DNA of 64,000 nt from Synaphobranchus kaupii (Eukaryota; Chordata; Actinopteri; Anguilliformes; Synaphobranchidae): contig CM056378.1 of NCBI GenBank assembly GCA_029718625.1, positions 63,449,027 to 63,513,026 on the forward strand. The letters are read 5' to 3'. Below, in pieces: positions 1-10,578 of the stretch; positions within the stretch are counted from its first letter, which is position 1, and every line of letters starts with the position of its first letter. Made by a program: the position numbers and the translations under genes. Below the pieces are notes generated by a model. It had not been told where the DNA came from, did no database searches, and saw nothing but the letters and a program-made list of their open reading frames with translations.

Positions 1-1552
1 TTTTTTGTTTTTTTTTAAAGACAAAATATTTCAGCCATTGACACAGTAGGTGTGTTCCATTACTTGAAAAATGTGTTCTCTTTTCCTCCACTCCAAAAGT
101 GATGTGGTTTACGTAAATTTGTCTGAAACACAAAGAAAATGTTTTTTGGAATATCCAATAAAAGATCATTTTTTTCTCCACTCCAAACAATAAAAATAAA
201 ACAGTGGCAAAAGAGAAATGGGGGGTGGACATGGACCACTGGAAAAAAAACTGATCATATAGTCCACCCCCCTAAAGACACACACAATCCACATTTTACC
301 GCTTTCTGTGTGGCTTCAGGGACAGTGCTATCTAGGCTACCGTGCTGCACTTCCTGAGGAACCAGGGGTTTGTGGAGTAGCCTATGACGCGTCGCCTGTA
401 GGCACGGAAATTGAATAAATGACAATGTATTGTATTTCAATCTGAATTCAGTGTTTACTTTATTATAATCATAATTAGTATAGCTTGATGTAGGGACAGT
501 GGCCATTTTTTAAACTAAAGGAATAAACAATAAAAGCACACCAATAAAATAAATAAAAACAGAAATATAGAACAGTGAATATATACGTATATATTTTTTT
601 GCTGTTTTTTAAATAATGTTCTGCACTTTGTATTGTATAGCCACTTATTGTGGCTGTAGGCCTACGGGATAGCTAGGCCTAGGCCTAACTAAAATGTTAT
701 AGGCTAATACGGACAAACATCCAAAAATCGGTAAACATTAAAACAAGCTTAATGACTGGGAAAAATGACGGCGACAGATTTTTTTTCAACTCCATCCTTC
801 ACGTTGATAGATTATGATTTTCTCTAGTAAACCAGTGGTCCACAAAATGGTCAAGCAACAAATTAAAGTAGGCTAACCCCTGTCAAAATAAATATTTACT
901 TGAAATTGTGATTAATTAATTCTGCAAAAGAGCATGTGGTGTGAGGAATGTCAGCAAGACAAAGAAGAACGAGAGAAATCGTTAATAACTGGTATTATGG
1001 CTAGCTGCTAGAAGCTTGCGAGGTGTGAGCTGTGAGGTGCGAACTGCGAGCTGTCACTGTGAGCTGCGAGCTGCCAGTGAACTGCGAGGAGCTCACAGCT
1101 TGCACAGAAGGATTGCCTTTTGTTGTATTTATTTTAACATGAACTTGTCTTGTTTCCTTCAGATATAAAGACAACCATACATTTTCCAACTGAAGTTGAA
1201 ATGACCTAGACATAACAGATGCATATCCCTATCCATGCTTGATGGCCAGATGGGGATGAAGACTCAAGATGTGTCCAGAAACTCTTGGTGATCTTGAAAA
1301 TTGCATATGTGCCTGAACATACCTGAACTCCACCACTAGCTTCCTAAACAAATTTTTTGATATGTACATGATGCAGTATTTTCTACTGCTTTTGCATGTG
1401 TTGTGTCCATTCAGCAGAGCTTTAAAATCAATAAAGATGTTTAATTTTTTTTAAATCAATGCCAATGTGTTATCTATTTTAGTAACTCATAAGTATTTTG
1501 AGTTGTTTTTGTAGATTTTGACTACTTTGAGCAAGAATTTGTAAAATGTAGT
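1..1552. other. AT-rich non-coding DNA, no gene recognised
   Basis: No ORF here resembles a known protein; the longest are under 85 codons and have no family motif. The stretch holds poly-T and poly-A runs and one short GC-richer tandem tract (1016-1104). I could not assign the rest to any repeat family. Confidence 0.6.
1016..1104. repeat. Degenerate tandem tract of GCGAGCTG-like units
   Basis: Variants of gcgagctg, gtgagctg and gcgaactg recur about every 8-12 bases. It is a short imperfect minisatellite in otherwise AT-rich DNA. No coding or regulatory role is visible. Confidence 0.6.
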
Positions 1553-1690
1553 CCATCCATCCATCCATTATCTAACCCCTGGTCAGGGTTGCGGGGGTGC
1601 TGGAGCCTATCCAAGCATGCCCAGCAACTCAGTACCTCCTTGCTGTGAGGCAAGACAGTGCTAACCACTGCACCACTGTGCCGCCGCAAA
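1553..1690 (+). mobile_element. Internally deleted fragment of a common teleost retroposon
   Basis: A (TCCA)n tract leads into a segment with ggtcagggttgcgggggtgc and ctggagcctatcc. After a deletion comes a closing segment with ctccttgctgtgaggc and ctaaccactgcaccactgtg. I recognise these as the two ends of a very common fish non-LTR-derived repeat. The middle is missing. The family assignment is from memory. Confidence 0.6.
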
Positions 1691-1696
1691 AATGTA

Positions 1697-1830
1697 GCCA
1701 TAAAATAATAATATTAATAATAATAATGCATTGCATTTATATAGCACCTTTTTCACCGACCAGCAACTCAAAGCGCTTTACAATAATGAGGGGGAAGCTC
1801 AGCTCTACCACCACCAATGATTTATCATTG
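1697..1830 (-). mobile_element. LINE (L2-type) 3' end remnant, minus strand
   Basis: An ATT/AATA microsatellite is followed by atttatatagcacctttt and caaagcgctttaca. Read on the minus strand this is the conserved fish L2 3' end (tgtaaagcgctttgag, then gctatataaat, then an ATT tail). About 100 bases of adjoining 3' UTR remain and no coding part. Confidence 0.6.
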
Positions 1831-1859
1831 GCTAGATTACATTCATAATAAATTGATTT

Positions 1860-3086
1860 AACGTTAACTACGTTGATTTCCATTGTTAACATGAACATTG
1901 TAACGTAAACTCGATGAGCACCTGGACGCAGAATCAACATCAACAACAAACAATACTTCATCTGATGTTCATTCAATGTTTCCTTGCAATCTGAGTTATC
2001 CAGTTAGCCTGAATAATGCAAGACCGAGCTAACTGGATGTGTCATGGCTTCCTTCCATGAATTAGTATTTTAAAAGGGAATTCCACCCAAAAACGACATT
2101 AACCTTTTGAACAGATCAAGGCGCAACTAATTAAGTCTTTCTTTGTGGCTGGCCAAAAAAACAATCTGTACTGAGTTATTTGAATATAAAGTTGAAAATT
2201 TAGTAGAGGTATACGTGAAAATGGCGTATACCTCAACCACTCTTTTTGAAAGACGACAGTGATTTCAAGTGGGCGTGTAAATTACATAGCAAGTAGGCGG
2301 AGCCAGCGAGGGAAGAATTGCATCTCACTGTTCTGAATAGGGACACATCGTAGATCAAGCTAGCTATCATTGCTATTTTATTATAATGTCAGAAAATTAC
2401 ATTGATAGGCTACGTTATTTCCTAAAGATGTTTTTGCAAACGAAACAAAACAGAACTCGCATGCTGTCGGTTACAGAGTGGAGCTCCTCCGGTATTCCCG
2501 GATTCCCTGTAGCCTACATCTTCCTCTGCCTTATTGAATCACCAGGTAAGGAACCATGTCAATTAATGTTACATTATGATCCATGACCATTAAGTAGACT
2601 AACATAAGCTAGCTGACCATAATTGAACGGTTTCACTTTGAGCATTCGATTACAAAAGAAATTTATTTTTTCTGGGCTAGTGCGTTAGCTGGTGTTAGCA
2701 AAGTATTTCTTGCCATAAAACAAATTGCTTTTTAAATATGTTTGCCATGGAGGCTGTAGCTAACCTTGCATTCGTTAATGGAAGAAGGTCGGATATTGGG
2801 GTGATAAATGCGTCATTTCCATGTTTTTACTGACATTAGTGTGTTCGAGTTGCACTGGGAAAGTTTTGGCTTTGCTAGCAAACAGCTACAACGGCTAACA
2901 AGTAGCCTACAACAATGACGTTTTAAGTTTTAATTGTATGTGTTTAATATTCTGTATTGGCATGTTGGTCGATACAAAAGCATTTCATACTGAAAAACAG
3001 GAGGTCATAGATTTTCCGACATGGAACCGGGGTGCGGTGTTACAGACTTCTGGCAAGGCTGGCTAATGTTTTCACCATACCAAACG
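1860..3086. other. Intergenic stretch with one MITE-end relic and one ORF with a splice donor
   Basis: Around 2066-2100, ttttaaaagggaattccacc resembles the end of the palindromic MITE at 32489. A small inverted repeat gtatac...gtatac lies at 2209-2231. The 66-codon ORF at 2386 is listed separately. Nothing else is recognised. Confidence 0.45.
2386..2545 (+). other. Candidate coding exon (unrecognised), donor at 2546
   Basis: An ATG-started frame runs 66 codons and contains a strong splice donor, CAG followed by GTAAGG, after about 53 codons. The peptide is basic near the start and hydrophobic near the end (AYIFLCLIESPG). I recognise no domain. It may be a chance ORF or the first exon of a host gene or transposon. 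There is no visible acceptor partner and no conserved neighbour. Confidence 0.15.
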
Positions 3087-3088
3087 TA

Positions 3089-3298
3089 CAGTTGTGTTCA
3101 AATAAATAGCAGTGCGTTAAAAAAAGTGAATAAAGTGCAAATATTTTTTAATAGCTTTTAGTTCCATATTTCAAATGTAGTGGAAACATTACACATTCAA
3201 TTCCAAATCAAAGCATTAACAAATTTTATCAAGTCTGCGTTATTCTTTTACAGGAAGCAAAGAAAAGGAATATTAATCTGTTCAAAAAAATAGCAGTG
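3089..3298. repeat. Left IR/DR of the Tc1 element
   Basis: The outer repeat lies at 3089-3114. A second copy, ttcaaaaaaatagcagtg, lies at 3281-3298 in the same orientation. In this class the outer and inner copies are the transposase-binding sites. Confidence 0.8.
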
Positions 3299-3383
3299 TC
3301 GACATTTTTCTCTTCAAACTCAAACACTTACTGTATAAACTGAAGAAATTTTTCAAGATTTAACTTCACTTTAAATTACTGAA

Positions 3384-4015
3384 CTAATATTTAGTTGCAT
3401 AACCATTGTTTTTGATAACTGCTGTTTTTGATCTGCGTTGCATCGAGTCAACCAACTTCTGGCACCTAGAAACAGGCATTTCAGCCCAGGATGAACGAAC
3501 TACATTCCACAGTTCCTGTGAATTTTTGGGTCTTGCTTCAGAAACTGCATTTTTAATGTCACCCCACAAGTTTTCAATGGGGTTGAGGTCGGGGGATTGA
3601 GCTCGCCACTCCATTACCTCAATCCTTTTTATCTGGAACCAAGATGTTGCTCGCTTACTCGTGTGTTTGGGGTCGTTGTCTTGTTGAAACACCCATTTCA
3701 GGGACATTTCCTCTTCGGCATACGGCAACATAATCTCTTCAAGTATTTTGATGTATTCAAACTGATCCATGATCCCTGGTATACGATAAATAGGCCCAAC
3801 ACCGTAGTATGAAAAACATCCCCATACCATGATTTTTGCGCCACCATGCTTCACTGTCTTCACAGTGTACTGTGGCTTGAATTCAGTACCCGGGGGTTGT
3901 CTGACGGACTGTCGACGACCACTAGACCCGAAAAGAACAATTTTACTTGCATCAGTCCACAGAATGTTACGCCATTTCTCTTTGGGCCAATTGATGTGTT
4001 CCTTGGCAAATCTTA
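3384..4015 (-). pseudogene. Tc1 transposase, catalytic half
   Basis: The 212-residue frame encodes the DDE catalytic domain of a Tc1 transposase, which cuts and rejoins transposon DNA at TA sites. The three catalytic acids are all present: Asp24 in WTDASK, Asp115 in QQDNDPKHT and Glu150 in DLNPIENLW. The spacing is the DD34E signature of Tc1. The glycine-rich KHGGAKIMVWGCF motif and a normal C-terminus (NNGYATKY) are also present. The frame has no stops. What breaks it is the LINE inserted at its upstream edge, next to the RFAK codons. The apparent start is only where the LINE junction opens the frame. Confidence 0.9.
4002..4015. repeat. Target-site duplication of the LINE, left copy
   Basis: The 14 bases cttggcaaatctta here match 5434-5447 (cttggcaaatttta) at 13 of 14 positions. 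Both encode the same RFAK/KFAK part of the transposase, as expected of a duplicated target. Confidence 0.85.
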
Positions 4016-4906
4016 GGACCAAAATTATTTATACTATATATTAATGACATAGTCAAAGTATCTGACGTTTTAAAATTAATTTTATTCGCGGACGACACAA
4101 ACATCCTCTGCTCTGGAAATGATCTTAATCAAATGGTCACATCAGTGAACAATGAAATGTCAAAGCTTCACACGTGGTTTAATATTAATAAACTATCACT
4201 AAACCTTTCAAAGACAAAATTCATATTATTTGGGAAAAGAGGCCTAAAGGAAAACATAAACTTAAAGGTAAATGGTATCAACATTGAACGAGTGAACGAA
4301 CACAAGATTCTGGGGGTTACGGTAGATTGCCTCCTGACATGGAAACTACATGTGAAGCTAGTTCAATGTAAGTTGGCCAAAAGTGTGTCTATTTTGTGGA
4401 AAATGCAGAAATTACTCAATCAACATTCACTTAAGACAATTTACTCAGCACTCATAACACCCCACCTGCACTACTGTGTTGAAGTGTGGGGGCACACTTA
4501 TAGAGACACTACAGAGCCGCTGTTTAAACTTCAAAAAAGGGCAATGAGAGTTGTATATGGTGTCCCATATAGAGACCACACAAATGACTTGTTTATTAAG
4601 GCAAAGTTTCTCAAGTGGCAGGATATAATTAAATATAATACCATACAAATATTATTCTTAGCCTCCAAAAATCTCTTACCCATAAATATACAGAAACTGT
4701 TTCTAAAGAGAGATGACATACATAACCTAAGAGGATATATGATATATAAACAAAAATCTATAAAGACAACACTCAGAGGTCATTCTTTATCTATTGAGGG
4801 GGTTAAGCTTTGGAACAGTTTACATGATGAGATTAAAATGTCTATAAACTTAAAGACCTTCAAGAGTAATATAAAATGGAAGATGATAGGAGATTACCAG
4901 AAATAA
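4016..4906 (+). pseudogene. LINE reverse transcriptase, C-terminal fragment
   Basis: The frame starts in the conserved block ending LFILYINDI, goes through the catalytic FADDT motif at about 4087-4101, and keeps the thumb and C-terminal region to a stop after 4906. The upstream fingers, the first catalytic Asp and the whole endonuclease are lost to truncation. The family is the CR1/L2/Rex1/jockey group, which copies its own mRNA into nicked genomic DNA. The part that remains is stop-free, so the insertion may not be ancient. The exact clade is uncertain. Confidence 0.8.
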
Positions 4907-5433
4907 ACAATAGAGAGTTATCATGAAAACAATGTCAAGATGTGCAAAAACAATTGTAAGCGGTTTATGCTCTGCATTTACAGGGGACACTCGAGCATCA
5001 GAAAAACGAAGAAACGGACACATTTATTGGGACATTATCTGAACAATATTCTGGACTGTTGCTGTTGAAATGAAATAAATTGTTTTGTCTAATGTATGAC
5101 ATGTACATTTAAATATGACTTATTTGGACTTTATTGTTTTGTTTATTTTTTTAATTTTTATTTTTTTAAATTTTATTTTTCCTTTTCTTTCTCGGACTGT
5201 TTTGTTATAAAGCAAGTTCAGCTATGCTGTTGTGATACGAAATAATCTGTTTTAAACAAATGTATAATGTGAACTTTCAAATTTGATTGAGGAATTGGGG
5301 CGGGACTTGATAAGCAGGCTGCTTTTTCCCGTATCCCTTTTCGGCAGGTAATGTGTTTTGTCAGGGCATATTACAGAAATTGTGATAAAGTGTGACTATA
5401 TGCGTGCCGAAATAAATAAATAAATACAAAATA
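4016..5433 (+). mobile_element. 5'-truncated non-LTR retrotransposon (CR1/Rex1-like) inside Tc1
   Basis: The insert starts abruptly within the reverse transcriptase and ends in an AATA-type tail (5411-5426). It is flanked by the 14-base duplication. This is the signature of target-primed reverse transcription with 5' truncation. About 500 bases of 3' UTR, AT-rich with poly-T tracts, follow the coding part. Confidence 0.88.
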
Positions 5434-5447
5434 CTTGGCAAATTTTA
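5434..5447. repeat. Target-site duplication of the LINE, right copy
   Basis: This is the partner of 4002-4015. It differs at one position. Confidence 0.85.
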
Positions 5448-5825
5448 ACCGATTCTGCACATGCCGTTTTTTCAACAATGGTGCTTTACGGGGGCTTCTT
5501 GCTGATAGCTTAGCTTCGATCAAACGTCTTCTGACTGTAACAGCACTTACAGGTAATTTTAGATCATCTTTGATCTTTCTGGAGGTGATGATTGGCTGAA
5601 TCTTTGCCATTCTGACTATTCTTCGATCCGTTTTAACAGTAGTTGCTTGTTTTCTTCCGTGTGTTTCGGGTTTTTGTTACATTTTAAAGCATTTGAGATA
5701 ATTTTAGCTGAGCATCCTATAATTTGCTGCACTTCTTTATACGTTTTCCCCTCTCCAATCAACTTTTTAATCAAATTACGTTGTTCCTCCGAACAATGTT
5801 TGGAACAGCCCATTTTACTTAGCAA
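5448..5825 (-). pseudogene. Tc1 transposase, N-terminal DNA-binding half
   Basis: Two overlapping frames make up the paired-like helix-turn-helix region. The first (5825-5616) carries MGCSKHCSEEQRNLIKKL and KTYKEVQQIIGCS. The second (from about 5680 down) carries KQATTVKTDRRIVRMAK and VTVRRRLIEAKL, then KKRHVQNRLKFAK. A one-base slip in the ACAAAAACCC run near 5685 separates them. The domain binds the terminal repeats. It ends at the LINE junction, where a stretch of LINE tail is read as false extra residues. Confidence 0.85.
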
Positions 5826-5945
5826 TTCAGAAGGAAATATATTTCATAACAATGTGTGAAACATTTGCTTCCCTTCTTCCTTAATAAAGGACAATTAATG
5901 ACACCTGTTTTTTCACAGAATGAATGAATTCTCTAATTAAACTCC

Positions 5946-6158
5946 ACACTGCTATTATTTTGAACACGCCCCTTTCAATGAATGAGTCAATTACTCAGAA
6001 CAAGCAGCGTGCATGTCATGACAGTTGGGTCTGTTGTTTTTCTATTACACTACTACATCTACAAGTAAATGATTTGCCATGCAGAAATATCACTACTACT
6101 AATAACAGTGGTTCATCAGGTTACTGATGTTGTACTGCTATTTCTTTGAACACAACTG
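5946..6158. repeat. Right IR/DR of the Tc1 element
   Basis: The inner copy, actgctattattttgaaca, lies near 5946-5966 and the outer copy at 6133-6158. Both are inverted relative to the left end. Confidence 0.8.
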
Positions 6159-6160
6159 TA

Positions 6161-6995
6161 GACAAATGAAGAGCCGTATTTCCCCTGTTTGTCTGGAGAC
6201 TGAGTGAATGATGGTGGTATTTTCTCAGTATAACTTAAATTAGTGCGCCGTCATTTGGGTATGGCAGAGTATGGCTCTTGCAATACCCTAGCCTCCGGTT
6301 TCAAAGGCGATTCGGGCGCCACTTCTCTGCCTGGAGAGGGAGAGCGCACCCGTCCCAGTAAAAGTCAGGCAAAACACTAGCAATAGCTTAAGGTGTACCC
6401 ATTATGCTACTACTGTTGAAATATTTCACTCATTCGCTCAGAATTGGCGTTTGGTTTCTGCGAATCACTTTCGCCAGCACGTTAACCAGATCTTGCAAGA
6501 CTTTCCAGACAAATGGCGACTCAAAACTAGCCCAAAATATATATTTTTACCAAAACCAACGTATTTTAAATAGAAATCATATTTTTACTTTTTTAAATAA
6601 GTGCATGCTTTGCGACTTTTATTTTTACCCATGATTGCACTTTGAAAGTATCCCAATTTAGCTGTAAAACCGCAGACATGGCAACACTGGTGGGACGTCT
6701 TATGACCTGCTTACGACACTTCCACAGTGCGTTTGGAAAATAGCATGGCGGAAATTTTTCGCAGACTGCTAAACAGTGCACATTAAACGGCACACTTCTG
6801 CCAGTGCACTGTACGCAGGAGACAGGGCTCAGTAAATAGGGCTCTGATTGATGAGTCTCTAAACGCAGCAGGCAGGCAGTACACTAGCAGTAACATGCCC
6901 AGCCCCTTGGCCTCCACTTCTGTAACAACATTCATTGGGGCGTGGCAACCTGTTATAAGCTTTGTGGCTGTTGTAGTTCATTCTAAGGCAAGTAC
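6161..6995. other. No gene or repeat family recognised
   Basis: The sequence is mixed composition. ORFs are below 80 codons and show no motif. It lies between the Tc1 element and the end of the chromovirus LTR. Confidence 0.5.
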
Positions 6996-8030
6996 TGTGA
7001 CGGGGATGGGTCGGAGGACCAGACGCAACTGCAGGGGAATCTAAAAGTTAAACCATGGAAGTGGAGTTACCACCAGTCAAAGGGAGGGAGTATGAAATAA
7101 ACGAACGGACAGTGAAAAATAACAAAACAAAGGGAAATGATTCCCGGTGTAAAGCCAACAAAAAACAACCCAGAAAAGAGGGCGAAACAGGCTGAGACCA
7201 AGGGGCCAAGACTGGGCTTTCGTTTTGAAGCTCACTTCCTGGTTGGGCTGGGAGCGGCCATTGTGCCGTTGCTCACTAGCGCCACTGCGGTTGGCTCCAG
7301 TATAGGTCTTTCCCCATGTAAGTCAATGGCAGCAATGTGGTCAAAATACTCAGTCAATACATTTTTTACACAAAAAAAGTAATTGCAATAGGTGCCTTTC
7401 CTTCATCTAATGCCTGTGCATGTGCTGATTTTTTAAAATATTGTGTCGTTTGGACAGGGTATTAACATTTGTTCAGGACCAATCAGAGGGACAGGTTGAG
7501 TCCTGGGATCACTGGCATAGATTGGTTCTATATGGTTCTCACTGCCCTCACTCGGAGGGGCAGGACCTATTTTTATACAGTCTATGCTTGGGACAGGGAG
7601 ACACGCTGTATTTTTGAGTGGAAGTCGATGGAGAACATTCCTTAGTAGGCTAGCCTACCGTGAACAAGCTGTTGTTTTGTGGACGCAGTTCGTAGCATAA
7701 TAAATTGAGTGCCTTACCCGCTCATCTTCAACATGTTTGTCATCACATATTAATTTTGGTTGGAGCGGGCTATGATGTGTCTACTACGAAAAGATGAAAC
7801 AGAAGGGGATGTTGCAGCTACACTACAGCGGCCCAGTGTCTCGGAGCAAGCAGCCAAACTATGGGTTAAGTATCTCAAATCAATTGATCCATACCTGTAT
7901 AACCTTATCAATTTAGATATTAATTTAGCTATTCCAACCGCTCCCGTAGCCTACGCAATAGCCCCCTGTTATGTACTCCCCCTGTACTGCCCTGTCATGA
8001 ACGTTACCATTGCTTAGCAATGCTGGGTTA

Positions 8031-8225
8031 GCTAGCTGGCAAGCTAACGATATCTCACGGTAAGTCGTTTTAACATTTAGCTAGCAAGCTAACGATAGCT
8101 TATGGCAAGCCATTTTAATTTACCAGTTATCCTTGCTGTCAAGTAATCCTTGCTGGCTGGCCATATAAGTTCGCTAGCTACCGTGATTGCCTAGCTAACG
8201 TTACTAACGTTAACCAGCTGCTCTA
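8031..8225. repeat. GCTAGC / CTAACGTTA-rich tract
   Basis: The short palindromic words gctagc, tagcta and aacgtt recur every few tens of bases, with two longer imperfect copies of caagctaacgata. Similar tracts recur at 8455-8700, 22690-22950, 53158-53320, 58185-58290 and 59240-59365. Confidence 0.55.
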
Positions 8226-8814
8226 GCTAGAAATCTAACCGGACATTTCTACACCTGAATAATTTTAGGTACCAAAAATTACGAAAATGTGCGGGGAATA
8301 GAGTCAACGTGTTAGCGGTATGTTTGTACTGACTCAATAGGGGGATGTTTAAAATAAAACCCAATAATTTATCGGAAAAGAATACGGAGTCTGCGTTTGT
8401 AAATGTTTGCAATGTTTGTGATTAGGTTACAGGATGCAGATGAAAGTTAATGCCAGCTACGATGTAGCTACTACTGTGCTTTTAGCTAGCGTGTGAACCC
8501 ACTAACCTTAATCCCCACTTTATCTGGAATTTTTCAGAACGGGGTTTCATGCTGCGGCAAACCGTGACAGACTGCTCTGCCACAGTCGAGTTAATTAGCG
8601 GTTAGCAATGGTGGTGATGCATTGCGTCTAGCTTGGCTACCGAGCTCAGCTGGTATGCTATCTAGCTAATCAAATTAGCTGATGTTAGCTGAATATAAAT
8701 TGAAGATAACTGAATGAATGTTAATTATGTGACGAATACCACACATTCAATGCGAATAAATGACACAGTAAAATCGAGGATGAAAATTAAATGTTATATT
8801 ATAAATATATGGGC

Positions 8815-9050
8815 CGGCAGTGTAGTATAATGGTTAAGGAACTGGCCTTGTAACCGAAAGGTTGCAGGTTCGATTCCCAGATAGGACACTGCCGTTGTAC
8901 CCTTGAGCAAGGTACTTAACCTGAATTGCTTCAGTATATATCCAGCTGTATAAATGGATAATATGTAAAACATGATTAAAAAAAGTTGTGTAAGTCGCTC
9001 TGGATAAGAGCGTCTGCTAAATGCCTATAATGTATAATGTAATGTATAAA
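8815..9050 (+). mobile_element. tRNA-derived SINE with L2-type tail
   Basis: The head has a box A (tagtataatggttaagga) and a box B (ggttcgattcc), the internal RNA polymerase III promoter of a tRNA. The body is followed by the tail gtaagtcgctctggataaga and gcgtctgctaaatgcc, then TGTAA-like repeats (ataatgtaatgta). That 3' stem-loop tail is shared with UnaL2-type LINEs, which is established for eel SINEs and LINEs and means the SINE borrows their reverse transcriptase. This copy is close to full length. Confidence 0.85.
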
Positions 9051-9710
9051 ACATTAGCAACTTAAGGAAGTTTATCGCGCGTTTATTTGGCAAAATGGTG
9101 GGTTTGGTCAGGTCATGGGCTTCATCCCATAGTAGTTTTGTGGGCTTTATAGTTCTGTGGGCTTTATAGTTCTGTGGCTTCTCCACTCCAAACTGTCAAT
9201 CATACTGTGCCCGGGCCATATCCGGTTGACCCTGCTCCAAGCCAAGGTCACTTCGGCTCCACGGAGCAGGCGCAGTTTGTACAAACGGCCGGCGAAAAAG
9301 ACTTCCGAGCTTCAATTCAGTTTTTACGAGGCCGTGGAAAGGCAATGGGTGACGTCACAGTGGCTTTGTCCATATTTTTATACAGTCTATGGCTGAGACT
9401 CGAGCAGAAAAAGAAAGGAAAGACCTCTAGCTCAATAATAAACAAACAAGCTCCACGAAGAGGGAATATGAAAAAGGTAACAGAAGTTACTGCCTTAAAG
9501 AGGACATTTAGGCAAAAGAGGAAAGAACCAAGAAAAGAGCGAAATAAAATGAAAAAAGGATCCTATGGATCTAATCCTAACACTTTAAACTAAGAAGGTT
9601 CCTACGTTTCTTTTAGACACAAAAGAAATGTAGTCCTCTGGCTATACCGTTTACCTGGTGTTAACGTGGCAAAGTATGACACAAAAGCGAGGAGCAAAGA
9701 AGGCGCAGGG

Positions 9711-9718
9711 CTTAAATA
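9711..9718 (-). promoter_or_regulatory. TATA-like box of the chromovirus LTR
   Basis: On the minus strand this reads TATTTAAG within ggctatttaagccctg. Its place in the middle of the reassembled LTR fits a U3/R boundary promoter. Confidence 0.5.
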
Positions 9719-10484
9719 GCCGGCTCGCACCTGCACCTCATAATCCTGATGACCCTGGAAAGCGAAAGAAAAGGTGTGATAGAAAAATTATTAGTTAACT
9801 AAACTATAGTAAATTGCACAAAACCAACCCCTATATAGGTTTCTCTCTGTCTCACATCTGTACCACATTCCATCACGGACACACACAGAGACACCTTTCC
9901 TAACTTGGATACACGGCCGCTATGTTTACATTCCTTAGATAACCCCTGCTCCAGGCCTCTACTCCAGGCTTCTGAGCTACAGACCTTTGACAAAGTGGAG
10001 AACATCTCCGTTTCAGATTGGAATGTCAGCGTACGGTGTGGTGGAGAGCACATTGAATCATATAAACTCATATAAACTCATATGGAATACTTAAAAACAC
10101 ATACATTGATATTTTGAGCTGTTAGTCATGCATTAATTATTATGAAAATGTATTCTTGTTTTATATACTAGATAAAATATAACCTTAACTTCTATGCATG
10201 CTACTGGGTGCCTTTTAAATCTGACCGGTCTACTTATGGATACGTAAAAGCTCTTTGTATTAGAGAATATATTTTTAATACTTATACATGAACATATATG
10301 GTGTAAAAACAATAGTTAAGAAAGTACATTTTTCCACATTCCTTTTTTGAAACTTCTGTCTTAACTTTCCCCCTCTGCGAGATAAGGCGGAGTCAACTGA
10401 CAAGTGACCAGAGCATCTAAATTATGTGAAACAAGGACACCTCCCTGCATGAGTGGAAAAGTACTGAGAAGGGTGAAAGGGGTG

Positions 10485-10491
10485 TATATAA
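10485..10491 (+). promoter_or_regulatory. TATA box of the solo LTR
   Basis: TATATAA within ggtgtatataacc, about 25 bases upstream of the likely cap site and 85 bases before the polyadenylation signal. Confidence 0.55.
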
Positions 10492-10572
10492 CCTGGTGTT
10501 GAATGTTGCCTGAGGAGACACTTATCTTGTGCTCTGTTTAGAGCATTTGAGCAAGTCTCTCCTATTTGATCA

Positions 10573-10578
10573 AATAAA
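10573..10578 (+). terminator. Polyadenylation signal AATAAA of the solo LTR
   Basis: The exact hexamer lies downstream of the TATA box and is followed by a T-rich stretch, as at an LTR R/U5 boundary. Confidence 0.5.

Larger units (their letters stand above)
3089..6158 (-). mobile_element. Tc1/mariner (Tc1-like, IR/DR) element interrupted by a LINE
   Basis: The element begins CAGTTGTGTTCAAA and ends in the inverted copy, TTTGAACACAACTG, with a TA on each side (3087-3088 and 6159-6160). An internal copy of the repeat lies at each end, giving the inverted-repeat/direct-repeat layout of many fish Tc1 elements. The transposase is on the minus strand in two pieces (N-terminal at 5448-5825, C-terminal at 3384-4015). 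They are separated by a 1.4-kb LINE. Without the LINE the element is about 1.65 kb, normal for Tc1. Confidence 0.9.
7199..9391. mobile_element. 2.2-kb insert in the LTR, flanked by GCTGAGAC
   Basis: The octamer gctgagac occurs just outside each end (7191-7198 and 9392-9399) and the flanks rejoin as one LTR. The insert ends ttttatacagtctatg, the end of a very common fish MITE. A second copy of that end lies at 7572-7587. So the insert is probably composite. Its left end (caaggggccaagac) is not a clear inverted match. An 8-base duplication suggests hAT-like integration, but the class is not settled. Confidence 0.45.

Noticed and set aside
7137..7382. 81-codon ORF near the start of the insert in the LTR
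   Set aside because: It crosses the insertion junction at 7199 and has no motif.
9174..9593. 139-codon plus-strand ORF with a Lys/Arg-rich end
   Set aside because: It runs across the junction of a MITE end and the chromovirus LTR, so it is a chimera of non-coding sequence.
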